The notes beneath the pieces are model-generated. The model was not told where the DNA came from and searched no databases. It saw only the letters and a program-made list of their open reading frames with translations. This document shows, piece by piece, positions 54,301 through 57,822 of a stretch of DNA of 64,000 nt (position 1 is the first letter of the stretch; each line of letters starts with the position of its first letter). Position numbers and translations under genes: made by a program. Origin of the DNA: Cyclina sinensis (lineage: Eukaryota > Mollusca > Bivalvia > Venerida > Veneridae); NCBI GenBank assembly GCA_012932295.1, contig JAAONU010000006.1, forward strand, positions 31,398,882 to 31,462,881, written 5' to 3'.

Positions 54301-57300
54301 GAAAGTAAACCTTGCTTTTGATGGTAAGAAATTTTATAACAGGCTATCAGTAGTTCAGTGTACATTTGATGTACATTTGATGATTTTTACCCATCAGTAA
54401 AACAGTGCTTCATGCTATGTGTAAGATATAGAGGATATTTGTTTGTTTTTGTAGAAGATGAGAATTTATTTCATCGAGTGAACACCATATGTGATATTTT
54501 CACGAGTGGCACATCCACGAGTGAAAATATCAACATATGGTGTTCACGAGATGAAATAAATTCCCATCTTCCACTAAAAAACAAACAAATTTTCTTTTTA
54601 TTTTATGCCAAGACGTCAAAAATGGGTATTTTATGACATTTTTAATCAGGGCCTTCAATGAATTCCCCACGGTGAGCCCCAAATCAGTTAATGCGTACTT
54701 TGGTTACTCCACACAAAAAAAAGTGCAGACAATCTTCAATACATATGATAACTTTACTTCTGCTGAAATAAACTGAATACACTTCATCAAATAACATTTA
54801 TTTTTCCTCTACACAGTTTATCAATATTTATTGAATTTTAGCCATACATACTTTAATTATAAAAAAGCGGATTAATACCGAGTTATATTCAATCAATTGA
54901 ATTAAAAGTCGGCCATATTAGATAATGTCCATGTGAGTTATGTAAACAAATCAGACATTTTAAATAATTATGGCGAATTTCATCATTATTCACAACTAGT
55001 TAGGCTCAGGAATTCAATATTATAATTGGATTTAACAAGGTAAATAAATATTCACTCGCTGTCACAGTCTGAAATACAGCGGATTCTCTTGTGGTGGGGA
55101 AATTCCTGAAGTTTCATCAAGCAGTAGTTCCGGCACAAACAGTGTATTATCAAAATGGTAATTTCACTGATTCAAAACAGTGGATTATCACTTTTATCTC
55201 ACTTATATTTCCCTATATTTCATTGGTAGGCATAAAATAAATAAAAATGTTGGGTTTACCTTTGTCTCTGGTTCTGTTAGATTGAATAAACTTGCTGATA
55301 ATATGCCATACAAATATTTTCAATACTTTAATATATTAACCCTGTGCATTTTGTAGGTAAGTCTGTCCCAAAATGATATCAGAAGGTTGTTGCTACTTCT
55401 TACTGATCTGAAGCTTTGCATATGTACCATTATGTGTTCAAGTATAATTAGAGTTTAGACCTAATTAATCAATGTGTTGCTGTAATAATTTCCTCTTCAG
55501 CTTTTACATTTTTACCCACTGGTTCATGCATATTAATTTCCTCCATTCTTCAGGTGGTGCAGTAGTAGGTGAGGTTTCAATTCCTGTAACTCTTGTAAAG
55601 AGCAATGGGACAGTAAACTTATATCCCACACTGGAACGACCATGTGCCGCAACATTTGAAGTCACTGTTGAGCAAGAAAAGGTCTTAGCATTCACATTGT
55701 CTTTGCCGAAGGGTTTAAGGTCTGTGCTGCTTTCCATTGGGCTGGTTGAGAAATTTGATTTGTACAACATCTTAGCCTCTGGCTTTAGGTAGGTTCAGTT
55801 TTTTGAGATTTGTCATAGATATCAAAAGATTCAGATAAGAAAATGTTCAAAGTCATATTGCACTGAACCAGTCTAACTTACAAAAAAAAAATGTGCTGAA
55901 TTATTCATCCTCAAAAAAAAAAATCATAAATCAAAGTTTGTGGAGACACACAGCTGATGTGTATTCCATCAATTGTCTCGGTGGATTTGTCAGTTTTTAC
56001 AGAATCTAGATTAGTTTATATCCAGGCTTGTTATCACAGAATCAAATTTAGTAGCTTAGTCAATAAATAACACAAGTGTCTTTGTATCATGAATGAGGTT
56101 TGTTCAATAACCTTTAACAGTCATAGATTTAGATCTCCCTAAGGTCATGTGATTATCCACATGACCATAGCTAATTTACATTTAGTTGAAGTATCATCTG
56201 ATTGGTGAAACTGATGGTGTTTCCTGCAGATTTGGGGTTGTACATGTATTTTGCTATTTGAAATAATGGGAATATGTTAGAAGCATGGTATCACATTATG
56301 TAAATAGTGTTTTTTTATTGTATTTTATCTTTGTATGTGAAATTGGGCCTCTAAGTTGCACATACACCAGGTGTTTTTTTAATTCAAAGAATAGTCAGTT
56401 GAGTTCAAATTTAAAAAAGTAATCTTTTTTTTTCAGATTCCCTGAAGACATTAACATCATTCGAGACTTCTATGGCAAATTATCTCAGAGTGATGAGAAA
56501 AAGTTGGATAAGACATCAGCATACTGTCAGTCATGTTCAGAAAACTGTTGCAACACAAATGACTTGTGTGAAGGCATCTATAAACATTGTTTATACTACT
56601 GTAAAGATGTACTTAAACTGAATTTGACCTTAGGATGCACGGAAGCACCCAGTCCTGCTATACAGCCAGAACTGTCAGGACCAGTGTTGTGATGGGGAAA
56701 CTAACTGCACTGGTACTCTAGAAAACTGTGAAATCTTCTGTTTTTTTTCTATGGGAGCAAATATGAACACTGAGTGTATAGACTATGTAAAACCTGTGGC
56801 TGATGCTTACACCAATCTTACTGAAAATGTAACAAAGTACTGTGAAGATTGTCTCCAGATGTGTTGCAACGATTCGGTTACATGTACCGAAATTTATGCC
56901 AACTGTCTCTATTTCTGCCAGAACATGGTATCCTATAATGCAATATCTTGCGAGAATCAAGCTGTGGTAACAAATGTTGAGACGATTTACATTTTTCCAA
57001 GGTCACATTTAACAGAAATTGAGAATACTCATAAAATTTATTTCGGTGTTAGTATTGACCCAATAGACACTGGTGTTATACAAGATTTGATAAACCTGGA
57101 ACCACGTTGCCTTGGAAATACATCTTTAGACACTTGCATAGTGGATATGAGTCTGAAACTTCCTCTTCAAATGTCCTTATTGAAATGTGAATTTTGGGAT
57201 GAAAGAGAGCAGAGATGGTCTTCAGAGGGTTTGCAGGTAAATCATATAAGCATGTACATTTAGTTCAATCTAAAACATATAAATCTGATATATTAACAAT

Positions 57301-57778
57301 GCTTATTGGCATTGGCACATATATCTTCACCATAACAGATTCTAAAGCATTAAGTCTGTACCATATAAGTTGTCTTCAAATGATGTATGTGATATTTCAA
57401 GCTTTTTTTTTACATCATGGCCCTTCTGTTCTTTTATTTATAAGTAAACATTCACATTTTATCATACTTTTGCAACTCAGTTCAAAATCTTACCTTGAAA
57501 AGTAAGTCTGTTTTTCACTCTTTCCCTTTGTCATACCATATGTATTTCAGATTTTGGACAAAGGCCATGGTGATTCTGTTCAGTGTGTTTCCAATCACCT
57601 TACTTCTTTTTCCAAATCTGTGTTGGTCGTTCCATCTTTCATTGACCCTCTTGATGTGAAATTGTTCATCACATTTTTCGAAAATCCTGTAGTGGTCACC
57701 ATGGTTATTGTGGTTTGGATGATTTACCTTTTTCTTGTCCACTGGGCCAGGCAGAAGGACAAGGCTGACACAGAGCAG
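9271..57778 (+). CDS. Polycystin-1-like (PKD1/REJ family) membrane receptor, partial gene, 16 exons
   Basis: This is a spliced gene; the exons are listed separately. Chaining them gives about 3.0 kb of coding sequence (roughly 1,005 codons), with every donor and acceptor phase matching. Domain order is REJ region, helical linker, GAIN domain, GPS with HL/T, and first transmembrane helix, which is the extracellular-to-TM1 order of polycystin-1 family proteins. Family knowledge: these are large multi-pass receptors or channel subunits, often paired with TRPP channels, with REJ and GPS near the membrane and a PLAT domain after TM1. No start codon, signal peptide, PLAT or later TM segment is seen, so the gene is incomplete at both ends. 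Oddities are an apparent one-base frameshift in the exon at 56437-57236 and three Cys-rich repeats in the GAIN region. The family is confident; which paralogue (PKD1, PKD1L2, PKDREJ) is not resolved. Confidence 0.85.
9353..9888 (+). repeat. GC hairpin and duplicated ~95-bp promoter-like module
   Basis: A near-perfect hairpin, GGCGTcCGCGC-cgaa-GCGCGaCGCC, lies at 9353-9378. Two copies of a module lie at 9473-9567 and 9797-9888. Each has actagaaacagtct, then gattggtcga (inverted CCAAT), a CACGTG-like word (tCACGTGa in copy 1, tCTCGTGa in copy 2) and aatatcccgccatt (E2F-like), and ends ggagct. The copies are about 90% alike over ~90 bp. The second lies about 70 bp before the OTU-like remnant, so it may be the promoter of a transposable element. 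That function is inference. Confidence 0.55.
9959..10302 (+). pseudogene. OTU-like cysteine protease fragment, probably from a transposable element
   Basis: After an acceptor-like atttttag (9951-9958), the open frame reads PFSGMQCKAMALIAFLTFF, then VDSILFQGYRFYGDL, RYLSHVDLPNTVTF and NNRNFRLAV. The layout 'G.QC.A.AL...VD.IL..G..LY......YL...DLP..V' resembles the OTU/tegument-type deubiquitinase region found in many mobile elements of invertebrates, with Cys as the likely nucleophile. No catalytic His region and no proper C-terminus are seen. It lies in the intron between the candidate microexon and the exon at 17063. Family assignment is from pattern memory only. Confidence 0.45.
10305..13795. 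other. Unique AT-rich intron sequence
   Basis: I find no exon with splice signals in phase and no clear repeat family. Short frames (11086-11283, 12809-13194) have no recognisable features. A poly-C/A tract lies at 11088-11118. Confidence 0.4.
13983..14565 (+). mobile_element. Helentron-like element (ATGCCCCC family), 3' end missing
   Basis: The 5' hairpin is ATGCCCCCcatcgaagatgaGGGGGCATATAG, followed by (GGTC)n. About four ~115-120-bp monomers of 'cgctttgacctaggttcaccaaactt' type follow, the same as in the copy at 50044-50709. It breaks off near 14560 without the hairpin-CTTG end. Confidence 0.7.
14868..14935. repeat. Small foldback of TTCTCCC/GGGAGAA units
   Basis: gacttctcccaaat and its inverse, agggagaagtc, face each other about 20 bp apart, with two further ttctccca copies on the sides. 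It could form a short cruciform. Flanking sequence (14570-15235) is otherwise unannotated. Confidence 0.4.
15480..17062. other. Intron before the REJ exon, no feature seen
   Basis: AT-rich sequence with no recognised repeat ends or coding frame. The antisense 63-codon frame at 15794-15985 has no support. Confidence 0.4.
17063..17195 (+). CDS. Polycystin exon: REJ domain, first cysteine block
   Basis: Acceptor cttcag and donor CAG|gtaaga. The exon starts with one base that completes a split codon and ends in phase 0. It encodes CKPSCRPKMTPFGELKFIAA and then CSNCG, followed by PRYQWSM. Paired cysteines followed by an aromatic-rich Y-x-W strand are typical of the REJ domain. The reading frame remains open 5' into the intron, so the acceptor was chosen by its sequence and by phase. 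Confidence 0.82.
17330..17905 (+). mobile_element. 5'-truncated Helentron-like element (ATGCCCCC family)
   Basis: It starts abruptly in monomers of the type found at 3479-4293 ('gaccttgacccctgaatgacc'). It ends with GGGGGCATagTCATCTTACAGTGACAgttCTTG next to T, the same 3' end as that copy. The frame 17636-17896 is a monomer shadow. Confidence 0.7.
17959..18530 (+). mobile_element. Helentron-like 5' end with ~150-bp array, 3' end unclear
   Basis: The hairpin is ATGCCCCCAccacttttggggagTGGGGGTGCATAT. About three monomers follow, with 'gctagagccatgaaactttc' and 'gttatgccccctg'. No CTTG/CTAG terminus is seen before the exon at 18679. Confidence 0.6.
18679..18805 (+). CDS. Polycystin exon: REJ domain
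   Basis: Acceptor gtttcag and donor AAGG|gtaagt, entering in phase 0 and leaving in phase 1. The peptide runs from DCRNCIP to DWTFFSVVVK. It continues the cysteine-containing REJ fold from the previous exon, and WTFFSVVVK reads as a beta strand. The opposite-strand frame across this exon is a shadow. Confidence 0.8.
18955..20060. repeat. Tandem array with 'aaggtcaaggtcac' monomers
   Basis: It starts at gcgggcgggcggcatacagttttgtcc and has several diverged units of about 180-250 bp, with 'gatgaaatgtccagattttgtcc' and 'acatggagggattttagtagtact'. It is a Helentron-type body without clear ends. Antisense frames at 18837-19854 fall within these units. Confidence 0.55.
20503..20700 (+). mobile_element. 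5' end of a GCGACA-hairpin Helentron-like element
   Basis: aaacTTGTAGCgtcaGCGACAAggttt is a hairpin. The sequence after it (ataaccaagttgcaaaaattt...cagacagaataaagccgg) matches that after a similar hairpin at 58019. No 3' end is identified. Confidence 0.5.
20705..22140. other. Intron sequence, no feature seen
   Basis: AT-rich and without recognised exons or element ends. Antisense frames at 21394-21579 and 21976-22176 have no support. Confidence 0.35.
22152..22228 (-). repeat. tRNA-derived (SINE-like) sequence
   Basis: On the minus strand, gctagctcaactggtagagc is a good box A (D-arm), and gctgttcaatcccaac about 35 bases later resembles box B. The T-stem and acceptor pairing are imperfect, so it looks like a decayed tRNA pseudogene or SINE head rather than a working tRNA. 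Confidence 0.5.
22315..22506 (+). CDS. Polycystin exon: REJ domain middle
   Basis: Acceptor ctctcttttcag and donor GGAG|gtaaga. The exon starts with two bases that complete a valine codon and ends in phase 1. It encodes VILKNGTEGMAYF and later SGVALVTKFNVSC and YVCKMFYAYSIVGG. The pattern of small residues, strand, then an SC/NC cysteine matches the middle of REJ domains, where 'G.A..T.F...C' recurs. A tRNA-like SINE remnant lies about 90 bp upstream on the other strand. Confidence 0.86.
22774..22922 (+). CDS. Polycystin exon: REJ domain end
   Basis: Acceptor ctttttcag and donor TTG|gtatgc, entering with two bases and leaving in phase 0. It encodes DTILYKKNSACNETGIILRQ, then a basic stretch, then LDHTLWDVPLVLL. 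It reads directly into VDVPPM of the next exon, as REJ C-terminal strands do. Another gt at about 22880 (GGAAG|gtattt) is possible but would break the phase with 27658. A Helentron-like element starts only about 15 bp after this donor. Confidence 0.8.
22938..24974 (+). mobile_element. Helentron-like element (ATACCCCC family) with a nested TA-flanked element
   Basis: The 5' hairpin is ATACCCCCacaaacaaagtttgaGGGGGTATATAGG, followed by (GGTC)n at 22987-23018. Monomers with 'aacaattttggtacacagg' and 'gaagacgacgcttgggattg' follow. The 3' end is GCGGGTATt (inverted 5' end), then TATCAC-ctttA-GTGATA and gttCTAG next to T. Without the nested element it is about 1.15 kb. It starts about 15 bp after the donor of the exon at 22774-22922. 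Confidence 0.78.
23381..24270. mobile_element. 890-bp TIR transposon with TA target duplication
   Basis: Terminal inverted repeats are CCGTATATAGTCGGCCAAAA at the left and its near-inverse, ttttggctgagtatatacgg, at the right, flanked by TA on both sides. The host copy of the same monomer at 24500-24540 (tttaaagattgtttctataaagacg) shows the empty site. There is no transposase frame, so it is non-autonomous. The superfamily is uncertain. Confidence 0.75.
25031..27177 (+). mobile_element. Helentron-like element, GCTCACC family, long ~170-bp array
   Basis: The 5' end is decayed (agctcttttctgatcag), followed by (GTCG/GTCC)n. About ten monomers of 'tctagtggacctctaccaagtttgttcaaat' type follow. The 3' end is ctCAGGTGAGCaatccaGGGCCATCATGGCCCtCTTG next to TT. 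Confidence 0.8.
27180..27657. other. Intron sequence, no feature seen
   Basis: Unique sequence between the element and the exon at 27658, with no repeat ends or coding frame recognised. Confidence 0.35.
27658..27754 (+). CDS. Polycystin exon: REJ end / start of helical linker
   Basis: Acceptor tcttttctcag and donor TTG|gtaaat, phase 0 to phase 1. The peptide begins VDVPPMKSKEIDGFVDTVGD and continues ALFNASDDKEVIG. It closes the REJ strands and begins an amphipathic helix that runs on in the next exon. Confidence 0.78.
28312..28502 (+). CDS. Polycystin exon: helical linker with acidic, Asn-rich loop
   Basis: I chose the acceptor ggttttccag at 28311. It gives the two-base start needed after the phase-1 exon at 27754 and continues the helix as DSLNELQSLTYVLNEVVDTT. 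An acceptor at 28209 is also in phase but has a poorer pyrimidine tract. The rest is hydrophilic, with a GDGGD turn and NGT, NST and NET sites that could be N-glycosylated, as expected outside the cell. The donor is AAG|gtattt, phase 0. Confidence 0.75.
29449..29574 (+). CDS. Polycystin exon: helical part of the GAIN region
   Basis: Acceptor ttttttcag and donor AAA|gtaaaa, phase 0 to 0. It encodes IRDTIVSTISQVNTTSLEVM, then ATVATTLNQVT and a charged end, DELSEETK. The S..L..ATV...L.QVT pattern is typical of the helical subdomain before the GPS in polycystin and adhesion receptors. It is followed by the longest intron (11.6 kb). Confidence 0.85.
29641..29960. repeat. 31-bp minisatellite, first block (~10 copies)
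   Basis: Units of the form tgtgataacttcatttagcc followed by acaacagca recur about ten times, with lengths of 28-33 bp. The same repeat returns at 36850-37095 and, decayed, at 40765-40960. It was probably one array before the insertions between them. Confidence 0.85.
29961..30620. other. Intron sequence between minisatellite and element
   Basis: No exon or repeat family recognised. Confidence 0.35.
31148..34998. mobile_element. 3.85-kb DNA transposon with ~550-bp terminal inverted repeats
   Basis: Left end GGGAAGGTCTATTTTGCTGACC... and right end ...GGTCAGCAAAATAGACCTACCC. The arms (about 31148-31690 and 34440-34998) are inverted copies with many GCTGACC words near the tips and an internally duplicated ~190-bp AT-rich unit. 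The flanks share CTCTAGAGG, an 8-9-bp target duplication inside a satellite monomer whose intact copies read cactctagaggtaac. The interior contains one SGNH-like exon and no transposase that I recognise. Target length and long arms would fit a MULE or related superfamily, but this is not shown. Confidence 0.8.
32240..32377 (+). CDS. SGNH-hydrolase-like first exon inside the long-TIR transposon
   Basis: It starts at an ATG (32240) and runs 46 codons to a donor, GAT|gtgagt. The peptide is MALIIGHSQTKYIAHYLENC, then DIVTMSFSGAKVCELWEKL and EYVVALD. 'IIGHSQ' resembles SGNH block I (the catalytic Ser, with His in place of the usual Asp) and 'SFSGAKV..LWE' resembles block II. Small SGNH-like proteins of this kind occur in mollusc and cnidarian genomes and in some retroelement ORFs. 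It could be captured host sequence or a transposon accessory gene. Downstream exons were not found. Confidence 0.45.
36850..37095. repeat. 31-bp minisatellite, second block (~7-8 copies)
   Basis: Units such as acatgtgataacttcattga continue the repeat of 29641-29960 on the other side of the 30623-36805 element. They are slightly more diverged. Confidence 0.8.
37096..37558. other. Intron sequence, no feature seen
   Basis: Unique sequence between the minisatellite and the next element. Confidence 0.3.
37559..40719 (+). mobile_element. 3.2-kb Helentron-like element, CTCGACTTT family
   Basis: The 5' end is a hairpin, GCTCGACTTTTTTT-gaaa-AAAAAAAATCGAGTTTTT. About 16 monomers follow, of ~150-200 bp, with 'catacttggacaaaacaacacttatgac' and 'tgaccttgaccgtcaaggtc'. 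The 3' end has AAAAAGTCGAGC (inverted 5' end), a gtggcccccgcttgcagtgg segment and ctCTTG next to TT. Small frames at 38140-38346 and 40488-40769 come from monomers. Confidence 0.78.
40765..40960. repeat. 31-bp minisatellite, third block, decayed
   Basis: Words such as gttgagccacaagtacatgt, gtgataatttc and gagctacatgtgataaattc keep the 31-bp spacing. This is the far end of the array seen at 29641 and 36850, after the 3.2-kb insertion. Confidence 0.6.
41169..41263 (+). CDS. Polycystin exon: helical GAIN region
   Basis: Acceptor gttcttgcag and donor CCAA|gtaaga. It enters in phase 0 and leaves with two bases. The 31 complete codons begin EKSFEMYSTYTKQFQEM and end EEVTDAA. It does not appear as a long open frame because a stop follows at the donor. 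The phase-2 end joins the exon at 45981 to form AAN. Confidence 0.75.
41335..42401 (+). mobile_element. Helentron-like element (ATGCCCCC family), complete ends
   Basis: The 5' end is ATGCCCCCaatgaaGGCATATAG with (ATCC/GTCC)n at 41382-41402. About four ~165-bp monomers follow, with 'cttgtccacacttcatctcc' and 'ccaaaaccgcttggaggatt', two of them nearly identical. The 3' end is GGGGGCATatGTCAATTTCCAGTGACagttCTTG. Overlapping open frames at 41473-42156 are shadows of the monomers. Confidence 0.75.
42402..42806. other. Intron sequence, partly decayed repeat
   Basis: No element end or exon recognised. It ends at the mariner insertion site. Confidence 0.3.
42809..44106 (-). mobile_element. Mariner element, 1,298 bp, TA flanks
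   Basis: Left end CGAGGTGCATCAATAAATTC and the right end (inverted) CGAGGGTGCATCAATAAATC, with TIR similarity over ~36 bp and two one-base differences in length. TA lies on both sides (42807-42808 and 44107-44108). Length, TIRs, TA target and the encoded transposase all fit Tc1/mariner. It is inserted in an older repeat in the plus-strand gene's intron, in reverse orientation. Confidence 0.92.
42880..43917 (-). pseudogene. Mariner transposase, broken
   Basis: The minus-strand frame starts at ATG 43917 (MVSHSVNEQRIVIKFYTKLG) with the N-terminal helix-turn-helix region. It meets an in-frame TAA at 43743-43741, continues as PVTVTDEETVAAIQEYIL, and has the first catalytic block VITCDETWIHFFE near 43410-43450. 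After a frameshift it continues LAIIFCDTYGVVLNHVPP and HHDNAPSHSSQVV (second Asp near 43150), and the third-Asp block is CDF near 43060. The tail ends GRYFE and stop at 42882-42880. Total span is 346 codons, the usual mariner length. At least one stop and two frame breaks make it inactive. Confidence 0.9.
44109..44948 (+). mobile_element. Decayed Helentron-like repeat body with 3' end
   Basis: Diverged monomers contain 'gcataactccataaccattgg' and 'ttgatttgtccaaatttgaa'. The block closes with GGGGACCATCTTGGCCCtCTTG next to TT, a GCTCACC-family 3' end. The mariner at 42809-44106 sits in its 5' part, so the 5' end is not clear. Confidence 0.55.
45201..45628. mobile_element. Inverted-repeat element with a tRNA-like core (428 bp)
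   Basis: TTTAAAGCGACTGACTCA at the left faces TGAGTCAGTCGCTTTAAA at 45611-45628, and the match extends a few bases outward (gttg/gcaa). Inside, on the minus strand (about 45418-45330), is a tRNA-like stretch with box A tagctcagtggt and box B gggttcaaatcc. It may be a MITE that carries a SINE head, or a SINE whose tail became an inverted repeat. Confidence 0.6.
45334..45412 (-). repeat. tRNA-derived segment inside the inverted-repeat element
   Basis: Minus strand: tgctgtagctcagtggtgtag (D-arm and box A), then an A/T-rich anticodon region with an eight-T run, then ggtcatgggttcaaatcctgg (T-arm and box B). The poly-T run and mismatched stems argue against a functional tRNA. Confidence 0.55.
45981..46062 (+). 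CDS. Polycystin exon: short helical GAIN exon
   Basis: Acceptor ttttcttccag and donor GAG|gtattt. One base completes the split codon, then MSRTLLFGVASIIDIVTDDI and an acidic tail, ELEEPEE, in phase 0. The exon is 82 bp. Its hydrophobic heptad-like spacing continues the previous helix. A Helentron-like element begins about 115 bp downstream. Confidence 0.77.
46178..47847 (+). mobile_element. Helentron-like element, GCTCACC family
   Basis: The 5' end is agctcagtgctcaggtgagc, then ttttaagatcggtgg and (GTCC)n. About six ~170-bp monomers of the 'ctctaccaagtttgttcaaa' type follow. The 3' end is ctCAGGTGAGCgatccaGGGCCATCATGGCCCtCTTG. A foldback-rich insert of about 190 bp sits at 47443-47632. It starts about 115 bp after the donor of the exon at 45981. 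Confidence 0.78.
47443..47632. repeat. TTCATGAA palindrome-rich insert
   Basis: The segment contains at least ten ttcatgaa/gttcatga/attcatga words in both orientations, for example ttcatgaagttcatgaatcc and ttcatgaacttgattaatga. The related monomer at 26760-26790 lacks it (gaaactacaaggcctagaat), so it is an insertion. No clear target duplication was found. Confidence 0.7.
47850..48485. other. Intron sequence, no feature seen
   Basis: Unique sequence. The 67-codon frame at 48141-48344 has no splice support or family features. Confidence 0.3.
48519..48991 (+). mobile_element. Small Helentron-like element (ATACTTCCC/GGGGAGCAT)
   Basis: The 5' end is tatacTTCCCaaaGGGtgagcatatag, with (GTCC)n at 48565-48605. 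About two ~160-bp monomers follow, with 'ttgtccRgRgcatatctcac'. The 3' end is GGGGAGCATccattggttctaccgatttCTTG next to TT. Confidence 0.65.
48992..49690. repeat. ~165-bp tandem array ('gaccttgtccgggccataac' units)
   Basis: Four or so monomers have 'ctcaRaggtcaaggtcacagtcact' and 'tagaccttgtctggaccataac'. Two copies of a 36-bp word (catcaagatgaggtggtg) are adjacent at 49379-49425. No hairpin ends were found, so it is probably an internal piece of a Helentron-like element. Confidence 0.6.
49770..52101 (+). mobile_element. Helentron-like element with a second element nested in its array
   Basis: The 5' end is atATGCCagaaggGGGCATATTATG, followed by gtctgtccgtcc. Monomers of ~210 bp follow, with 'tgcacacattgagtggatgacccc' and 'agagacttcaaactttatat', interrupted by the insertion at 50044-50709. 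The 3' end is ctttGGGCATATAAtgctctgcccagcggtgcttTTG next to TT. Confidence 0.7.
50044..50709 (+). mobile_element. Nested Helentron-like element (ATGCCCCC family), complete
   Basis: The 5' hairpin is ATGCCCCCcatcgaagatgaGGGGGCATATAG with (GGTC)n. Monomers are 'cgctttgacctaggttcaccaaactt'. The 3' end is GGGGGGCATgtATGTTTtacAAACATttCTTG next to T. The host monomer continues on both sides, and intact monomers nearby (for example 51190-51240) show the site without insertion and without a long target duplication. Confidence 0.8.
52102..52357. other. Intron sequence before exon 52358
   Basis: No repeat or coding feature seen. Confidence 0.3.
52358..52462 (+). CDS. Polycystin exon: charged Thr-rich linker
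   Basis: Acceptor aaattttag and donor AAA|gtgagt, 35 codons, phase 0 to 0. It encodes EISEEVKGTTLSPGKIPTTT and then a Lys/Glu-rich helix. The polypyrimidine tract is weak, but the phase and the charged-helix continuity with the next exon (VKERTEKLLKSV) support it. Confidence 0.7.
52940..53194 (+). CDS. Polycystin exon: GAIN domain core
   Basis: Acceptor gtttttag and donor GAG|gtaagt, 85 codons, phase 0 to 0. A helix (VKERTEKLLKSVDDITDIVL) is followed by strands with TPIMSISVSKMSPHNLVGK and a SLTLPEDLQL loop. The 'I.I.V.K' strand followed by a 'LP..L' segment is the usual start of the GAIN beta subdomain. A Helentron-like element begins about 12 bp after the donor. Confidence 0.86.
53206..53876 (+). 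mobile_element. Helentron-like element (ATACCCCC family), short body
   Basis: The 5' end atacccccaagaaacaaagtttgagttgatatataggagtc matches that at 22938. A ggtcggttggtc microsatellite follows, then a decayed AT-rich body. The 3' end is cttcccagtgatagctCTAG next to T. It starts about 12 bp after the donor of the exon at 52940-53194, so the open frame runs into it. Confidence 0.65.
54170..54323 (+). CDS. Polycystin exon: GAIN domain
   Basis: Acceptor ttttctcttcag and donor GATG|gtaaga, phase 0 to 1. It encodes FVYMKKNPYVWADNS, then PPIVSIKLKDAENKVLNISN and SPVKVNLAFD. This matches the polycystin/adhesion-GPCR GAIN signature: 'M..NP..', then 'V.S..L.D', then 'L.V.NL..P....L'. It is one of the clearest exons in the window. 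Confidence 0.9.
54428..55246. mobile_element. Element with a ~150-bp near-perfect palindrome at one end
   Basis: It begins GAGGATATTTG. A palindrome (54439-54589) follows, with ~70-bp arms around a cacat loop, holding gaatttatttcatc, gtgaacaccatatg and gatattttcac words. The inner part is flanked by ttttattttatgcc (54597) and ggcataaaataaataaaa (55229-55246). The GAGGATATTTG end with a nearby hairpin is shared with 59077-59146. No coding frame is kept. Confidence 0.65.
55554..55788 (+). CDS. Polycystin exon: GAIN domain strands
   Basis: Acceptor cattcttcag and donor TTTAG|gtaggt. It enters with two bases and leaves with two bases. It encodes GGAVVGEVSIPVTLVK, then LYPTLERPCAATFEVTV and LSLPKGLRSVLLSIG. 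The strand-rich peptide with 'LP.G' and a single cysteine fits the stretch before the GPS. An antisense open frame over the same bases is a shadow. Confidence 0.85.
56437..57236 (+). CDS. Polycystin exon with three Cys-rich repeats and first half of the GPS; one-base frame break
   Basis: Acceptor tttttttttcag and donor CAG|gtaaat. The frame set by the previous exon reads FPEDINIIRDFYGKLSQS and one Cys-rich repeat, then hits TGA at 56690-56692. From about 56661 the next frame continues with two more repeats of the same pattern, then HKIYFGVSIDPIDTG and CEFWDEREQRWSSEGLQ, the first part of a GPS motif. Exon length (800 bp) is one base more than the phases on both sides allow. So a one-base insertion near 56639-56660, real or from sequencing, is the simplest reading. 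A 52-bp intron at 56601-56652 would also restore frame but would remove two conserved cysteines. Confidence 0.85.
56522..56951 (+). repeat. Three tandem eight-cysteine coding repeats within the GAIN region
   Basis: Repeats lie at 56522-56638, 56661-56777 and 56838-56951 (117, 117 and 114 bp). All follow the spacing C-x2-C-x3-CC-x5-C-x6-C-x3-C-x10/11-C, for example YCQSCSENCC in the first and YCEDCLQMCC in the third. In the second repeat the first cysteine is serine (AGC). The conserved spacing across two reading frames shows that the exon is translated in both halves and locates the frame break between repeats 1 and 2. I do not recognise the module from other polycystins. Confidence 0.85.
57237..57550. 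other. Intron splitting the GPS motif
   Basis: A 314-bp phase-0 intron between the exon holding CEFWDEREQRWSS and the exon holding CVSNHLTSFS. No other feature is seen. Confidence 0.7.
57551..57778 (+). CDS. Polycystin exon: GPS cleavage site and first transmembrane helix
   Basis: Acceptor tgtatttcag and donor CAG|gtacct, 76 codons, phase 0 to 0. After ILDKGHGDSVQ comes CVSNHLTSFS, the GPS core, with the predicted cleavage between Leu (57599-57601) and Thr (57602-57604). Then VVPSFIDPLDVKLFITFFEN leads to a membrane helix, VVVTMVIVVWMIYLFLVHWA, and the positive cytoplasmic start RQKDKADTEQ. In the family this helix is TM1 and the segment after it leads to the PLAT domain. No PLAT exon is visible in the remaining 6.2 kb. 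Confidence 0.92.
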
Positions 57779-57822
57779 GTACCTTTTACCATTCTCATTA
57801 TTCAATGCTTAATGCAACCCCA

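Noticed and set aside
56601..56652. 52-bp intron inside the Cys-repeat exon
   Set aside because: It would restore frame, but it is shorter than usual animal introns, has a poor acceptor and would delete two conserved cysteines of repeat 1.
57515..57805. Antisense 96-codon frame
   Set aside because: It overlaps the GPS/TM1 exon on the other strand, which has clear family motifs. It is a shadow.
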